NCBI RefSeq assembly: GCF_018687555.1
Contig: NZ_CP061296.1
Span: forward strand, 1,627,983-1,691,982
Source: Polynucleobacter sp. MWH-P3-07-1
GTDB lineage: Bacteria > Pseudomonadota > Gammaproteobacteria > Burkholderiales > Burkholderiaceae
Length of the DNA stretch: 64,000 nucleotides
Direction of reading: 5' to 3'
How positions within the stretch are numbered: the stretch's first letter is position 1; the number at the start of each line of letters is the position of its first letter. A program made the position numbers and the translations under genes. Under the pieces are notes generated by a model. The model saw only the letters and a list, made by a program, of their open reading frames with translations, had not been told where the DNA came from and ran no database searches. Shown piece after piece: positions 48,838 through 56,751 of this stretch.

Positions 48838-49485
48838 TCAAGACTTTTGTTTTGAACTAGAAGATATTCCAATCATCACCAAAGCCGCCAATACTTCAGC
48901 CATTACAAAACCCAACACATCGCTTGGAGCGACCCCCACAAAAGTATTGGTGAGGCTTCTTGCTAAAGCAACGGCAGGATTAGCGAAGAAAGTGGATGAA
49001 GTAAACCAGTAGCCCGCTGTAACAGTTAGGGCAACGAGCATGGGTATTCGATCTTTAGCTTCTTTATCGCCAATTCGAATAACAAAGAGCAATACGAGTG
49101 TTGATATGAATTCACTTGCCCAAATGCCAACCCCTGTTCTCGCCTTAGTTGATTCTTGAATGATCGGCAGACCAAACATCAGGTGCGTGAACCATATTCC
49201 TGCAACAGCACCTGTGAACTGACATGCCCAGTAGCCCAACATCTTTTTTAGATTGAGATGTCCTGACTTCCAAAAAATCAATGTCACAACGGGATTGAAA
49301 TGAGCCCCAGAGATAGGCCCCAACAAAGTAATCAAGACATATAGGCCAGCGCCTGTAGCAATGCTGTTTCCAAGAAGGGCTACTGCGGCATTACCTGCGC
49401 CTAAAGTTTCACCCATAATTCCAGAGCCAGCAACGATTGCCAGCAACAGAGCGGTACCAATAAATTCTGATAGATAAGTTTTCAT
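48838..49485 (-). CDS. Aquaglyceroporin, AqpS-like (copy 1)
   Basis: A 215-aa MIP-family channel with six helices and the two pore motifs NPV (GAHFNPVVTL) and NPA (FFANPAVALARSLT). I take ATG 49485 because the frame upstream runs back into the tRNA repeat. About 88 percent identical by eye to the channel at 54003, which lies in the arsenic cluster. AqpS-type channels pass arsenite; here it stands alone. Confidence 0.87.
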   Translation of the reverse strand: MKTYLSEFIGTALLLAIVAGSGIMGETLGAGNAAVALLGNSIATGAGLYVLITLLGPISGAHFNPVVTLIFWKSGHLNLKKMLGYWACQFTGAVAGIWFTHLMFGLPIIQESTKARTGVGIWASEFISTLVLLFVIRIGDKEAKDRIPMLVALTVTAGYWFTSSTFFANPAVALARSLTNTFVGVAPSDVLGFVMAEVLAALVMIGISSSSKQKS

Positions 49486-49509
49486 AATCAGATCATAAAG
49501 CCCGAATAT

Positions 49510-49607
49510 GAAAAAACCACCCGAAGGTGGTTTTGGAGATTCTTGGTGGCCCGGGGCGGAATCGAACCACCGACACAAGGATTTTCAACCCGTTCAGCTA
49601 GACCGAT
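49510..49607 (-). repeat. Cassette-boundary repeat R6 (tRNA-Phe pseudogene)
   Basis: CCACC/GGTGG hairpin, then 49544-49588 identical to the last 45 bases of tRNA-Phe, from CCA back to the anticodon loop; the 5' half has diverged. Confidence 0.9.
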
Positions 49608-49844
49608 TTCGCTTGTCAATCATCTGGTTCTTCCACCATGTGAAAACTTTGTTCACAAAATCAACATGCCCTTTGTATGGGATTGATTTGGAAGAGTTAT
49701 TTGACCGACACAAGGAGTGCGGTAGTTAATGTGTTGGTCATGAGAGTTGACTGGCGCAGGGATGGCGCATCCTTGTAGTGCTCGCCACCGCTACATGAAG
49801 TGTCCTTTTGAAGGACAGTTTTGTAAGCGTCTATTTAAACGACG
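49608..49844. other. Intergenic remainder between R6 and the TonB receptor gene
   Basis: Holds a second CCGACACAAGGA-type tRNA piece near 49704, a GCGCAGGGATGG stretch like the P1-P2 spacer of R12, and a P2-like palindrome TGTCCTTTTGAAGGACA at 49801-49817. It looks like a scrambled extra copy. No gene seen. Confidence 0.55.
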
Positions 49845-51926
49845 CTAGAAAGCGCCCTTTAATCCAATCATTGCACTTCTTCCCATTTGGGGCGCATATA
49901 AGCGAACCGTCTCTGGAGTTGTTGCATATCGAATTTCTTGGTTCAGTAAGTTTGTTAAACGCAAATAAGTTGTCCAGTTCACTTGATTAATTCGTTCTGT
50001 ATAGGAGATACCAGCATTTAGTAAGTTGTAGCTTGGTGTGGGTCCTATTTCAAAACTGGCTAAACGATTCTGTGTGTAAGCATGTATAAATGTTGCATTA
50101 GTGCGCCATTGATTCTTTTCATAAGCGGCTTCAACACCCACTCTTGGGGCAGGCTGTAAGGGTAAATTGCCGCCACTATCAAAAGCCCCTTGCGAGACAT
50201 CTCCAAATAATCTTGTTCCAATGCCTGATTGCCTCCAGTGATGGGTCAGCTCTCCTTCAAGGCCTTTAATGGTGGCATTAGCTTGCTGAGAGGTAACTAC
50301 AGGATAGTTGTCGTTACTTGAGCTGTAAGCTCCTGTGTAATAGCCGTAGATGTAGTTTGTAAATTTATTAGCGTAAACATTAACCTTGCCCTGAATCTCT
50401 CCCGCAGTCTTTTGAATGCTGTATTCAAAGTTATGCGAAATCTCTTTCTGCAGATTGGGATTGCCAACGATGAAGGTGGCCGTTGCATCATGAGGACCAT
50501 AGGCATACAGCTCTGGCGCATTGGGCGCTCGCTGAGATAAGGTATAGGACAGGCCAGTTCCATAGCCAGGGCTAAATGTCCATAGACTTCCAGCAGAATA
50601 CGAAAATAAATTAAATTGACGATTGATTAAGCTAGGTGGCGTATAAGTGCCGCCCACAAAACCTTCCTGACCAACTCCCGCAAATGTGCTCGATTGGTTC
50701 GGACCTTGCGTTAAGTGGTTATACCGAACACCTAAACTATTTTTGAATGCGCCAAATTGCCCCTCTTCCACCCAAAACAAAGCATTAGAGTTTGTTGTTG
50801 TTTGGGGAACGATTGCTGAAGCGCCAGACGCTATGTCTGTTGCAGTCAGTTTTGCTGTAGAGGATTGAACTCCGAAATTGCCTTTCCAACCCAGCCATTG
50901 CAAATGCGATAACGCCGCCCTGAGTTCAGTTGCATCATTTTTCCAATTAGTTTGCGGAACTCCATTATTGTTAAATTCATTGTGAATATAGTTGCTATTA
51001 GAGATACTGAAATTCAATGCTGAGAAACCATCTAATGGGTCGCGAGTTTGATGCTGAAGGTCATAGCGATTCTGTGACTGCTGGATAAAACCACCAGCGT
51101 AACTTGGAATGCCATAGTTATGATTTAGTCGCTCAACAGAAACTCCGGTATAGCCTGAGCTATCTATATAAGAAGCACCTAGGCCTAAATTGTTTTGATC
51201 ATTAAATGAGAATGGTAGCTTTCCAGAATAAGGAACATTTTGAGTAACCCCTGGAGAGATTTGCCAATTAGCATTTGGCCCGCCCTGTTCTGCATACCCT
51301 GGAATTCGATAATCATTTGAATTACTAATTGCCGTATCGACATGCAGTGCAATCGGGCCACTAGAGCCATCTAGCACCATAGCGGCAGTTTTACCTTGAT
51401 TGGCACTCTCATAGCTGGTGTTGACTACACCCGTCAACTCATCAGGCAATGTTGTTGCAATGCGATCGTTAATTACATTGACTAGACCGCCACTAGAGCC
51501 CGATCCGTAAGCTAATGCCGAGGCGCCTCGGAGAATTTCAATCTGCCGTGAATTTTGAAGCGGGCTGGCTACTGCGTGATCAGCCGAAATGCTAGATACA
51601 TCGCTCACAGATAAGCCATTTTCAAGAATTTGCACTCTTGCGCCTTCAAGCCCTCGAATGACTGGTCTTGATGCGCCTGCTCCAAATCCGGTTGCCGAGA
51701 CACCAAGCTCATTAGCCAAGGTTGATCCTAAGCTAGAGCCTAATTTATCTTGTAGCTCGCTACCCGAAAGTACTTTGCTGGGAGTCAAGATGCTCTGGCC
51801 GCTTTCTTGAGTTCCAGTCACTGTGAGCTCTAAGGAAGCATCAGATTGAGCCTGTGCAAAGACAATACTGATCTGCATACCAAGGCCCATCAATACCAAT
51901 ACTTGTTTGAATTTCAAATACTTCAT
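49845..51926 (-). CDS. TonB-dependent outer-membrane receptor, ZnuD-like
   Basis: A 693-aa receptor: signal peptide (residues 1-26), plug domain (about 40-160) with RPVIRGLEGARVQILENGLSVSDVSSISADHAVASPL and QIEILRGASALAYGSGSSGGLVNVIND, then a 22-strand barrel ending in an aromatic residue (GLKGAF). The plug pattern is closest to ZnuD-type zinc receptors, so zinc or a metal chelate is my guess. It lies downstream of a small His-containing protein gene on the same strand. Confidence 0.85.
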   Translation of the reverse strand: MKYLKFKQVLVLMGLGMQISIVFAQAQSDASLELTVTGTQESGQSILTPSKVLSGSELQDKLGSSLGSTLANELGVSATGFGAGASRPVIRGLEGARVQILENGLSVSDVSSISADHAVASPLQNSRQIEILRGASALAYGSGSSGGLVNVINDRIATTLPDELTGVVNTSYESANQGKTAAMVLDGSSGPIALHVDTAISNSNDYRIPGYAEQGGPNANWQISPGVTQNVPYSGKLPFSFNDQNNLGLGASYIDSSGYTGVSVERLNHNYGIPSYAGGFIQQSQNRYDLQHQTRDPLDGFSALNFSISNSNYIHNEFNNNGVPQTNWKNDATELRAALSHLQWLGWKGNFGVQSSTAKLTATDIASGASAIVPQTTTNSNALFWVEEGQFGAFKNSLGVRYNHLTQGPNQSSTFAGVGQEGFVGGTYTPPSLINRQFNLFSYSAGSLWTFSPGYGTGLSYTLSQRAPNAPELYAYGPHDATATFIVGNPNLQKEISHNFEYSIQKTAGEIQGKVNVYANKFTNYIYGYYTGAYSSSNDNYPVVTSQQANATIKGLEGELTHHWRQSGIGTRLFGDVSQGAFDSGGNLPLQPAPRVGVEAAYEKNQWRTNATFIHAYTQNRLASFEIGPTPSYNLLNAGISYTERINQVNWTTYLRLTNLLNQEIRYATTPETVRLYAPQMGRSAMIGLKGAF

Positions 51927-52003
51927 ACCTAATCCTCAAATTGCCTCTATTTGTTAGAGAGACAAAAAAACATCCTGCCAATCAGGGCAGTCGATGTAAT
52001 TAC

Positions 52004-52390
52004 TTAATGCTGAGAATTGGATTGGGGTGGTGCTTGAGATTGATATGACCAAAGTCTGAGTAAAGCAAGATTGGTCGTAAGTGCGGGGAGAAAAACTAAA
52101 GAATCAAAATTAGCAAAACTAATGCTGATCTTTTCAGAAGCAACTGATGCGCCTAGCAATAAGGAATCTAATAATTTACATACTAGGTTAGATTTTTGTG
52201 GATCAGAACTAAATCCTTTTTCAATGCTATCAAAGATACCATTGGCTTGAAGGTGTTGCTCCTGGTTGGCATGATGAACTGCGTGAAACAGCCCAAATGA
52301 CTGAACCCCCAATACAGAAAAGCACAATGCAACAATCAAAATTGCTGAATAGGCTTTACTAGAGAGAATATTCTTCAAGCGGGAGAGCAT
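52004..52390 (-). CDS. Small membrane-associated protein, DUF2946-like
   Basis: A 128-aa protein with one N-terminal hydrophobic segment (residues 14-34) followed by GLFHAVHHANQEQH, a His-containing motif like that of DUF2946 proteins often found beside metal receptors. A second hydrophobic region is at 95-112. It is 77 bp upstream of the ZnuD-like gene. P1 of R7 begins 30 bp before its ATG. Confidence 0.65.
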   Translation of the reverse strand: MLSRLKNILSSKAYSAILIVALCFSVLGVQSFGLFHAVHHANQEQHLQANGIFDSIEKGFSSDPQKSNLVCKLLDSLLLGASVASEKISISFANFDSLVFLPALTTNLALLRLWSYQSQAPPQSNSQH

Positions 52391-52419
52391 GCCTTCATTT
52401 TATCAAGTCAACTCATTTT

Positions 52420-52601
52420 TGTCGTTTTAAACGACATCGACAGGCGCAAGGATGAATAATTGACTTGTCCTTTTAAGGGACGGTTCTTGATGGGGGTACC
52501 CGAGACCGATGGTGACAAACCGAACCAAACCTCAAAAGAAAATAGCCCAACAAGTGGGCTATTGAGATTCTTGGTGGCCCGGGGCGGAATCGAATCAGGG
52601 C
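52420..52601 (-). repeat. Cassette-boundary repeat R7 (complete)
   Basis: P1 52420-52436 (perfect), P2 52466-52482 (one mismatch), hairpin 52541-52563, tRNA-Phe fragment 52572-52593. The MFS stop codon starts 9 bp later. Differs from R9 at only about four positions over 175 bp. Confidence 0.95.
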
Positions 52602-53777
52602 CTAGGATGCCTCGTTCCTATGAACCCAAAAAGCCATCAGCGCAAATGCCACTAAGGCGCATCCGCCTGAAAATAAGAATGCGTACAGAGGCGCAATTGA
52701 TTCATATACCCAGCCAAAGATAAATGAAGCTGGAAACAACATTAATCCAGTAATTAAATTAAACCAGCCAAATGCGGTACCAGCCATGCCTTTGGGTGCC
52801 AAGTCTGCTACAAAGGCTTTCTCTACTCCTTCTGTGGCGGCTTTGAATAAGGCATATATCCCGAATAGACAAAAGATTTGATAGATGGAAATGCCCGGAA
52901 AACCCATGGCGATATAAAAGAATGCAAAAGCAATCCAAGCAATCAAGATAAATCGCTTACGCCCAAATGTATCTGATAGTGCTGATAAGGGAGTCCCAAA
53001 CACGGTGGTAATCAATGAGATTGCCGCCCAGAGCAATGGAATCTGATCTTGGGCAACCCCCGCCTCTCTGGCTCTTAATAACAAGAACATGTCTGAGGAA
53101 TTGCCCAAAGCAAAAATACCAGCAACCACTAAATATCTCTTAAATTGATCTGGCATGCCCTCTAGCGACCAGCTAAATGTATTTGATTGCGTGACAACCT
53201 CCCTTGGAGGCTCTTTAATACAGCAAGCCAAGCCAATCGTAATTAGACCGGGAATGATGGCCCAAAAGAAAATCTGTCTTAATGGCACTTCAAGATACAA
53301 AAAGAGTGACGCTAATAGTGGGCCAATGACTGCGCCTGCGTTATCCATTGAGCGATGCAGGCCAAAGGTAATGCCCCTTTGATTTTCACTAACACTTTCA
53401 GCCAAGAGAGCATCGCGAGGTGAACTACGCAGACCCTTGCCCATGCGATCGGTAAACCGAATTGCCAGCACCCACAACCATGAGTTGGCAAAGGCAATCA
53501 AAGGTCTTCCAAGTCCAGCCAAGGTGTAACCTAAAATAATCCAAGGCTTGGCTTTTTTGGTGCGATCCACAATCACCCCTGAAAACAACTTAAAGATACT
53601 TGAAGTCGCTTCGGCGATGCCTTCAATAATTCCCAGGGCTTTGGGTCCAGCCATTAAAACAGATGCAAGATACAAAGGCATTAATGGATAGAGCATTTCA
53701 CTCGCCGAGTCATTAACTAAGCTAATGAGGCCAATGAGCCAAACAGTTCGAGGAAGGGCTAGGATAGTTTTCAGCAT
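52602..53777 (-). CDS. MFS transporter
   Basis: A 391-aa permease with 12 hydrophobic segments and the loop GVIVDRTKKAKPWIILGYT; RFTDRMGKGLRSSPRDALLAES is typical of a multidrug-like MFS subgroup found near metal and arsenic genes. The last codons, CAT-AGG-AAC-GAG-GCA-TCC-TAG, run into the repeat tail (GGCATCC). P1 of R8 ends 24 bp before its ATG. Substrate unknown; I would not call it ArsJ, which has a different N-terminus. Confidence 0.85.
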   Translation of the reverse strand: MLKTILALPRTVWLIGLISLVNDSASEMLYPLMPLYLASVLMAGPKALGIIEGIAEATSSIFKLFSGVIVDRTKKAKPWIILGYTLAGLGRPLIAFANSWLWVLAIRFTDRMGKGLRSSPRDALLAESVSENQRGITFGLHRSMDNAGAVIGPLLASLFLYLEVPLRQIFFWAIIPGLITIGLACCIKEPPREVVTQSNTFSWSLEGMPDQFKRYLVVAGIFALGNSSDMFLLLRAREAGVAQDQIPLLWAAISLITTVFGTPLSALSDTFGRKRFILIAWIAFAFFYIAMGFPGISIYQIFCLFGIYALFKAATEGVEKAFVADLAPKGMAGTAFGWFNLITGLMLFPASFIFGWVYESIAPLYAFLFSGGCALVAFALMAFWVHRNEAS

Positions 53778-53800
53778 CTCTAGACAATTTACACTTGTTT

Positions 53801-54004
53801 TGTCGTTTTAAACGACACTTCACCAACACAAGGATGAATAATTGACTTGTCCTTTTAAGGGACACTTCTAGATGTGGCTATCCGAGAACGATGGCGACAA
53901 ACCGAACCAAACCATATAAGAAAATAGCCCAACAAGTGGGCTATTGAGATTCTTGGTGGCCCGGGGCGGAATCGATAAGGTTCAAGGATGCCTGACTCTA
54001 GTTC
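53801..54004 (-). repeat. Cassette-boundary repeat R8 (complete)
   Basis: P1 53801-53817 and P2 53848-53864 are both near-perfect, hairpin 53923-53945, tRNA fragment 53954-53975, tail AGGATGCCTGACTCTAGTTC reaching the aqpS stop codon. Confidence 0.95.
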
Positions 54005-54650
54005 AAGACTTTTGTTTTGAACTGGGGGATATTCCAATCATCACCAAGGCCGCCAATACTTCAGCTATTACAAATCCTAATACATCGCTAGGAGCAATAC
54101 CCACAAAAGTATTGGTGAGGCTTCTAGCCAAAGCAACGGAAGGATTAGCAAAGAAGGTGGATGAAGTAAACCAATAACCTGCTGTCACTGTTAAAGCAAC
54201 TAACATTGGCACCTTATCTTTAGCCTCTTTATCGCCAATATGAATGACTGCGAGCAATACGAGTGTTGATATAAATTCACTTGCCCATATACCCAATCCA
54301 GTTCTAACCTTGGTTGATTCTTGGATGATGGGTAGGCTAAACATCAGGTGCGTTAACCATATTCCAACAATAGCACCTGTGAACTGACATGCCCAATAAC
54401 CCAACATCTTCTTCAGATTGAGATGTCCCAACTTCCAAAACATCAAAGTGACAACGGGATTAAAGTGGGCACCAGAGACGGGGCCCAGTAAAACAATTAA
54501 AGCGTAGAGTCCTGCACCTGTAGCAATGCTATTACCAAGTAAGGCAACTGCGGCGTTGCCTGCTCCCAATGATTCACCCATAAAGCCAGACCCCGCCACT
54601 ATTGCTAATAGCAGGGCTGTGCCTACAAACTCACTTACATAACTTCTCAC
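54003..54650 (-). CDS. aqpS: Aquaglyceroporin AqpS (copy 2, in arsenic operon)
   Basis: A 215-aa MIP channel with NPV (GAHFNPVVTL) and NPS (FFANPSVALARSLT) where copy 1 has NPA. It overlaps arsC by 4 bp. In Sinorhizobium, AqpS replaces ArsB: arsenite formed by ArsC leaves the cell through the channel down its gradient. The arsR-arsC-aqpS/arsH layout here matches that scheme. Likely induced through ArsR. Confidence 0.9.
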   Translation of the reverse strand: MRSYVSEFVGTALLLAIVAGSGFMGESLGAGNAAVALLGNSIATGAGLYALIVLLGPVSGAHFNPVVTLMFWKLGHLNLKKMLGYWACQFTGAIVGIWLTHLMFSLPIIQESTKVRTGLGIWASEFISTLVLLAVIHIGDKEAKDKVPMLVALTVTAGYWFTSSTFFANPSVALARSLTNTFVGIAPSDVLGFVIAEVLAALVMIGISPSSKQKS

Positions 54651-55126
54651 GCTTTTGTATGAATTTCTTTTAGGCTCATTGAATCTAACTTGTCTAATGG
54701 CATATCAGCTAAAAGATTAATACGCTTTTTGAGTCCAATCATCACATCTTTAAATGCTTTGCGCTTATCTTCATCAGTGCCTTGGACTTGGGATGGGTCA
54801 GGAAATCCCCAGTGTGCTGTTGCTGGATTACCGGGCCAGAATGGGCATTGCTCTCCAGCGGCTTGATCACAAACAGTGATGATGAAATCCATCTTAGGAG
54901 CGTCTGGCAAACCATATTCATCCCAACTTTTGCTTCTCAACTTGCTTTGGTCGTAACCCATTTCTTTAGTTAACTCTGCCGCAAATGGATTAACAGAAGT
55001 ACCAGGACTAGAGCCAGCTGAATAACCAACAAATAATCCACTAGGATGGGTAGATGCCAATGCTTCGCCAATCACTGAACGGGCTGAGTTATGAGTACAC
55101 AAAAAGAGGATGTTGTATTGCTTCAT
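54647..55126 (-). CDS. arsC: Arsenate reductase, LMW phosphatase type
   Basis: A 159-aa enzyme reducing arsenate to arsenite in the cytoplasm. The P-loop CTHNSARS (C-x5-R) is near residues 10-17 and further redox cysteines occur at FIITVCDQAAGEQCPFWPG, typical of the thioredoxin- or glutaredoxin-coupled low-molecular-weight phosphatase fold. It overlaps arsR and aqpS by 4 bp each. Confidence 0.94.
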   Translation of the reverse strand: MKQYNILFLCTHNSARSVIGEALASTHPSGLFVGYSAGSSPGTSVNPFAAELTKEMGYDQSKLRSKSWDEYGLPDAPKMDFIITVCDQAAGEQCPFWPGNPATAHWGFPDPSQVQGTDEDKRKAFKDVMIGLKKRINLLADMPLDKLDSMSLKEIHTKA

Positions 55127-55452
55127 TTGACTTTGGCTTTCTTCAAAGGTTTAACGGGAGTACAGGATTTACCGCCACAGCAGTTATCTAATAAAAATTC
55201 ACTTAGCTTTTGAACCTGCTCGGCGTTGGGTCTATAGATGAGATTACGACTTTGACGCTCTACCAATAAAAGCTCCGCATCCACTAAATCTTTTAGGTGA
55301 AAGCTGAGGGTGGCATTCGGGATGCCGAGTTTTTCAATAATTTGACTTGGAGTTAACCCAAGATCACCACGCTGGACAATGAGGCGAAACACATTTAGTC
55401 GGGTTTCCTGCCCTAAAGCGAGAAAAGCAGAGATAGCGTTATCATTATTCAT
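55123..55452 (-). CDS. arsR: ArsR-family arsenic repressor
   Basis: A 109-aa winged-helix repressor. The HTH reads LTPSQIIEKLGIPNATLSFHLKDLVDAELLLVERQSRNLIYR. The usual ArsR metal site in helix alpha3 (ELCVCDL) is absent; instead cysteines lie at the C-terminus (NCCGGKSCTP), so arsenite sensing may use this Cys-rich tail, as in the C-terminal-site ArsR type. It is the first gene of the minus-strand operon, next to a palindromic operator. Confidence 0.9.
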   Translation of the reverse strand: MNNDNAISAFLALGQETRLNVFRLIVQRGDLGLTPSQIIEKLGIPNATLSFHLKDLVDAELLLVERQSRNLIYRPNAEQVQKLSEFLLDNCCGGKSCTPVKPLKKAKVK

Positions 55453-55474
55453 ATTTCCAATTATATGGAAATAT
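55451..55474. promoter_or_regulatory. Probable ArsR operator
   Basis: Perfect inverted repeat ATATTTCCA-N6-TGGAAATAT overlapping the arsR start codon, in the space between arsR and divergent arsH. The position suits autoregulation and control of arsH. Confidence 0.75.
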
Positions 55475-55545
55475 GTGACAGTTTTATGAAATCTCTTTTT
55501 TAATAGACACTCGTAGTAATTCCACTTTTAAATAAGCATTCATCC

Positions 55546-56256
55546 ATGACCGACCTGCCTAATATCGATAAAGCACTATTTCATCAGCCCAGTCTTGATG
55601 AATTAACTATCAACTCTATCGATAGTCATCCTCCTAAGATATTGCTGTTGTATGGCTCACTGAGAGAGAGATCATTTAGTCGCCTTCTAGCCGAAGAAGC
55701 TGAGCGAATCTTAAAAGCCATGGGTTGTGAAACACGATTTTTTAATCCAAAGGGATTGCCACAAGTTGATGATGCCCCTGAAACACACCCCAAAGTAGTT
55801 GAACTAAGAGAGTTAGTTCAATGGGCAGAAGGAATGGTTTGGAGCAGTCCTGAGCGACACGGAGCAATGACAGGGCTGATGAAATCACAAATCGATTGGA
55901 TACCTTTAAGTGTTGGTGCTGTGCGACCATCCCAAGGTAAGACACTCGCTTTATTGCAAGTAAGTGGTGGATCCCAATCTTTTAATGCGGTTAATCAAAT
56001 GCGAATTTTAGGTAGATGGATGCGGATGATCACGATTCCAAATCAATCATCCGTACCCAAAGCGTTTTTAGAGTTTGACGACAATAACCGAATGAAGCCA
56101 TCTGCCAATTACGATCGCGTAGTTGATGTGATGGAAGAGTTAGTTAAGTTCACCTTATTAACTAGATCAGTTTCAGGCTATTTGACTGATCGTTACAGTG
56201 AGCGAAAAGAAAGTGCTGAGGAATTGTCAAAGCGGGTTAATCAAAGAGCTATTTAA
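55546..56256 (+). CDS. arsH: Arsenical resistance NADPH-dependent FMN reductase ArsH
   Basis: A 236-aa flavodoxin-like protein. The N-terminal [27 protein letters not shown] is the FMN-binding loop, and [23 protein letters not shown] is the family signature. ArsH oxidises trivalent organoarsenicals. It is divergent from arsR with 93 bp between starts. P1 of R9 begins 3 bp after its stop. Confidence 0.94.
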   Translation: MTDLPNIDKALFHQPSLDELTINSIDSHPPKILLLYGSLRERSFSRLLAEEAERILKAMGCETRFFNPKGLPQVDDAPETHPKVVELRELVQWAEGMVWSSPERHGAMTGLMKSQIDWIPLSVGAVRPSQGKTLALLQVSGGSQSFNAVNQMRILGRWMRMITIPNQSSVPKAFLEFDDNNRMKPSANYDRVVDVMEELVKFTLLTRSVSGYLTDRYSERKESAEELSKRVNQRAI

Positions 56257-56258
56257 TT

Positions 56259-56483
56259 TGTCGTTTTAAACGACATCGACAGGCGCAAGGATGAATAATT
56301 GACTTGTCCTTTTAAGGGACGGTTCTTGATGGGGGTACCCGAGACCGATGGTGACAAACCGAACCTAACCATAAAAGAAAATGGCCCAACAAGTGGGCTA
56401 TTGAGATTCTTGGTGGCCCGGGGCGGAATCGAACCACCGACACAAGGATTTTCAAATATCCTCCGATAGACCGCTTTCGCTTT
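56259..56483 (-). repeat. Cassette-boundary repeat R9 (complete, tRNA-Phe pseudogene)
   Basis: P1 56259-56275, P2 56305-56321, hairpin 56380-56402 with one mismatch, then 56411-56455 identical to the 3' 45 bases of tRNA-Phe; the rest (to about 56483) is a diverged 5' half. Nearly identical to R7. Confidence 0.95.
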
Positions 56484-56682
56484 GATTTCAAGGGCTTGAG
56501 TCACCAGTCTCGACTTGTCAAAAAATTATGCGTCCTTGTGTCGGTCAAATTTGGCAATGAAATCAGAATCTTGCGAGGGGCAATTTTTCTGTGCGTATAG
56601 ATTATGTTGCCATCACTGCACCAGTCAATCACCATAGTGTCTACTAATGTCGTTTTAAACGACATAGAATCCCAATCTCTCC

Positions 56683-56703
56683 AATTGAGATTCATTCTCA
56701 ATT
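56683..56703. promoter_or_regulatory. Fur-box-like palindrome 1
   Basis: AATTGAGA-TTCAT-TCTCAATT, perfect 8-bp arms resembling the GAGAAT/ATTCTC form of Fur boxes. Confidence 0.6.
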
Positions 56704-56713
56704 ATATGCTAAG

Positions 56714-56730
56714 ATGAGAACGATTCTCAT
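56714..56730. promoter_or_regulatory. Fur-box-like palindrome 2
   Basis: ATGAGAACGATTCTCAT, 7-bp arms, 21 bp before the OprB ATG. With the site at 56683 it suggests iron-dependent repression. Confidence 0.7.
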
Positions 56731-56751
56731 TAAGCATATTTGGCATTTAAG

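Larger units (their letters stand above)
56484..56751. other. Leader region of the OprB gene: inverted tRNA piece and stand-alone P1
   Basis: TCCTTGTGTCGG at 56532-56543 is the inverted complement of CCGACACAAGGA at 56437-56448 inside R9. A lone perfect P1 lies at 56649-56665 without P2 or tRNA fragment. Fur-box-like sites follow. No gene seen. Confidence 0.6.

Noticed and set aside
49608..49844. Possible small gene between R6 and the TonB receptor
   Set aside because: Frames here run through tRNA and palindrome fragments and show no ribosome binding site or protein-like composition.
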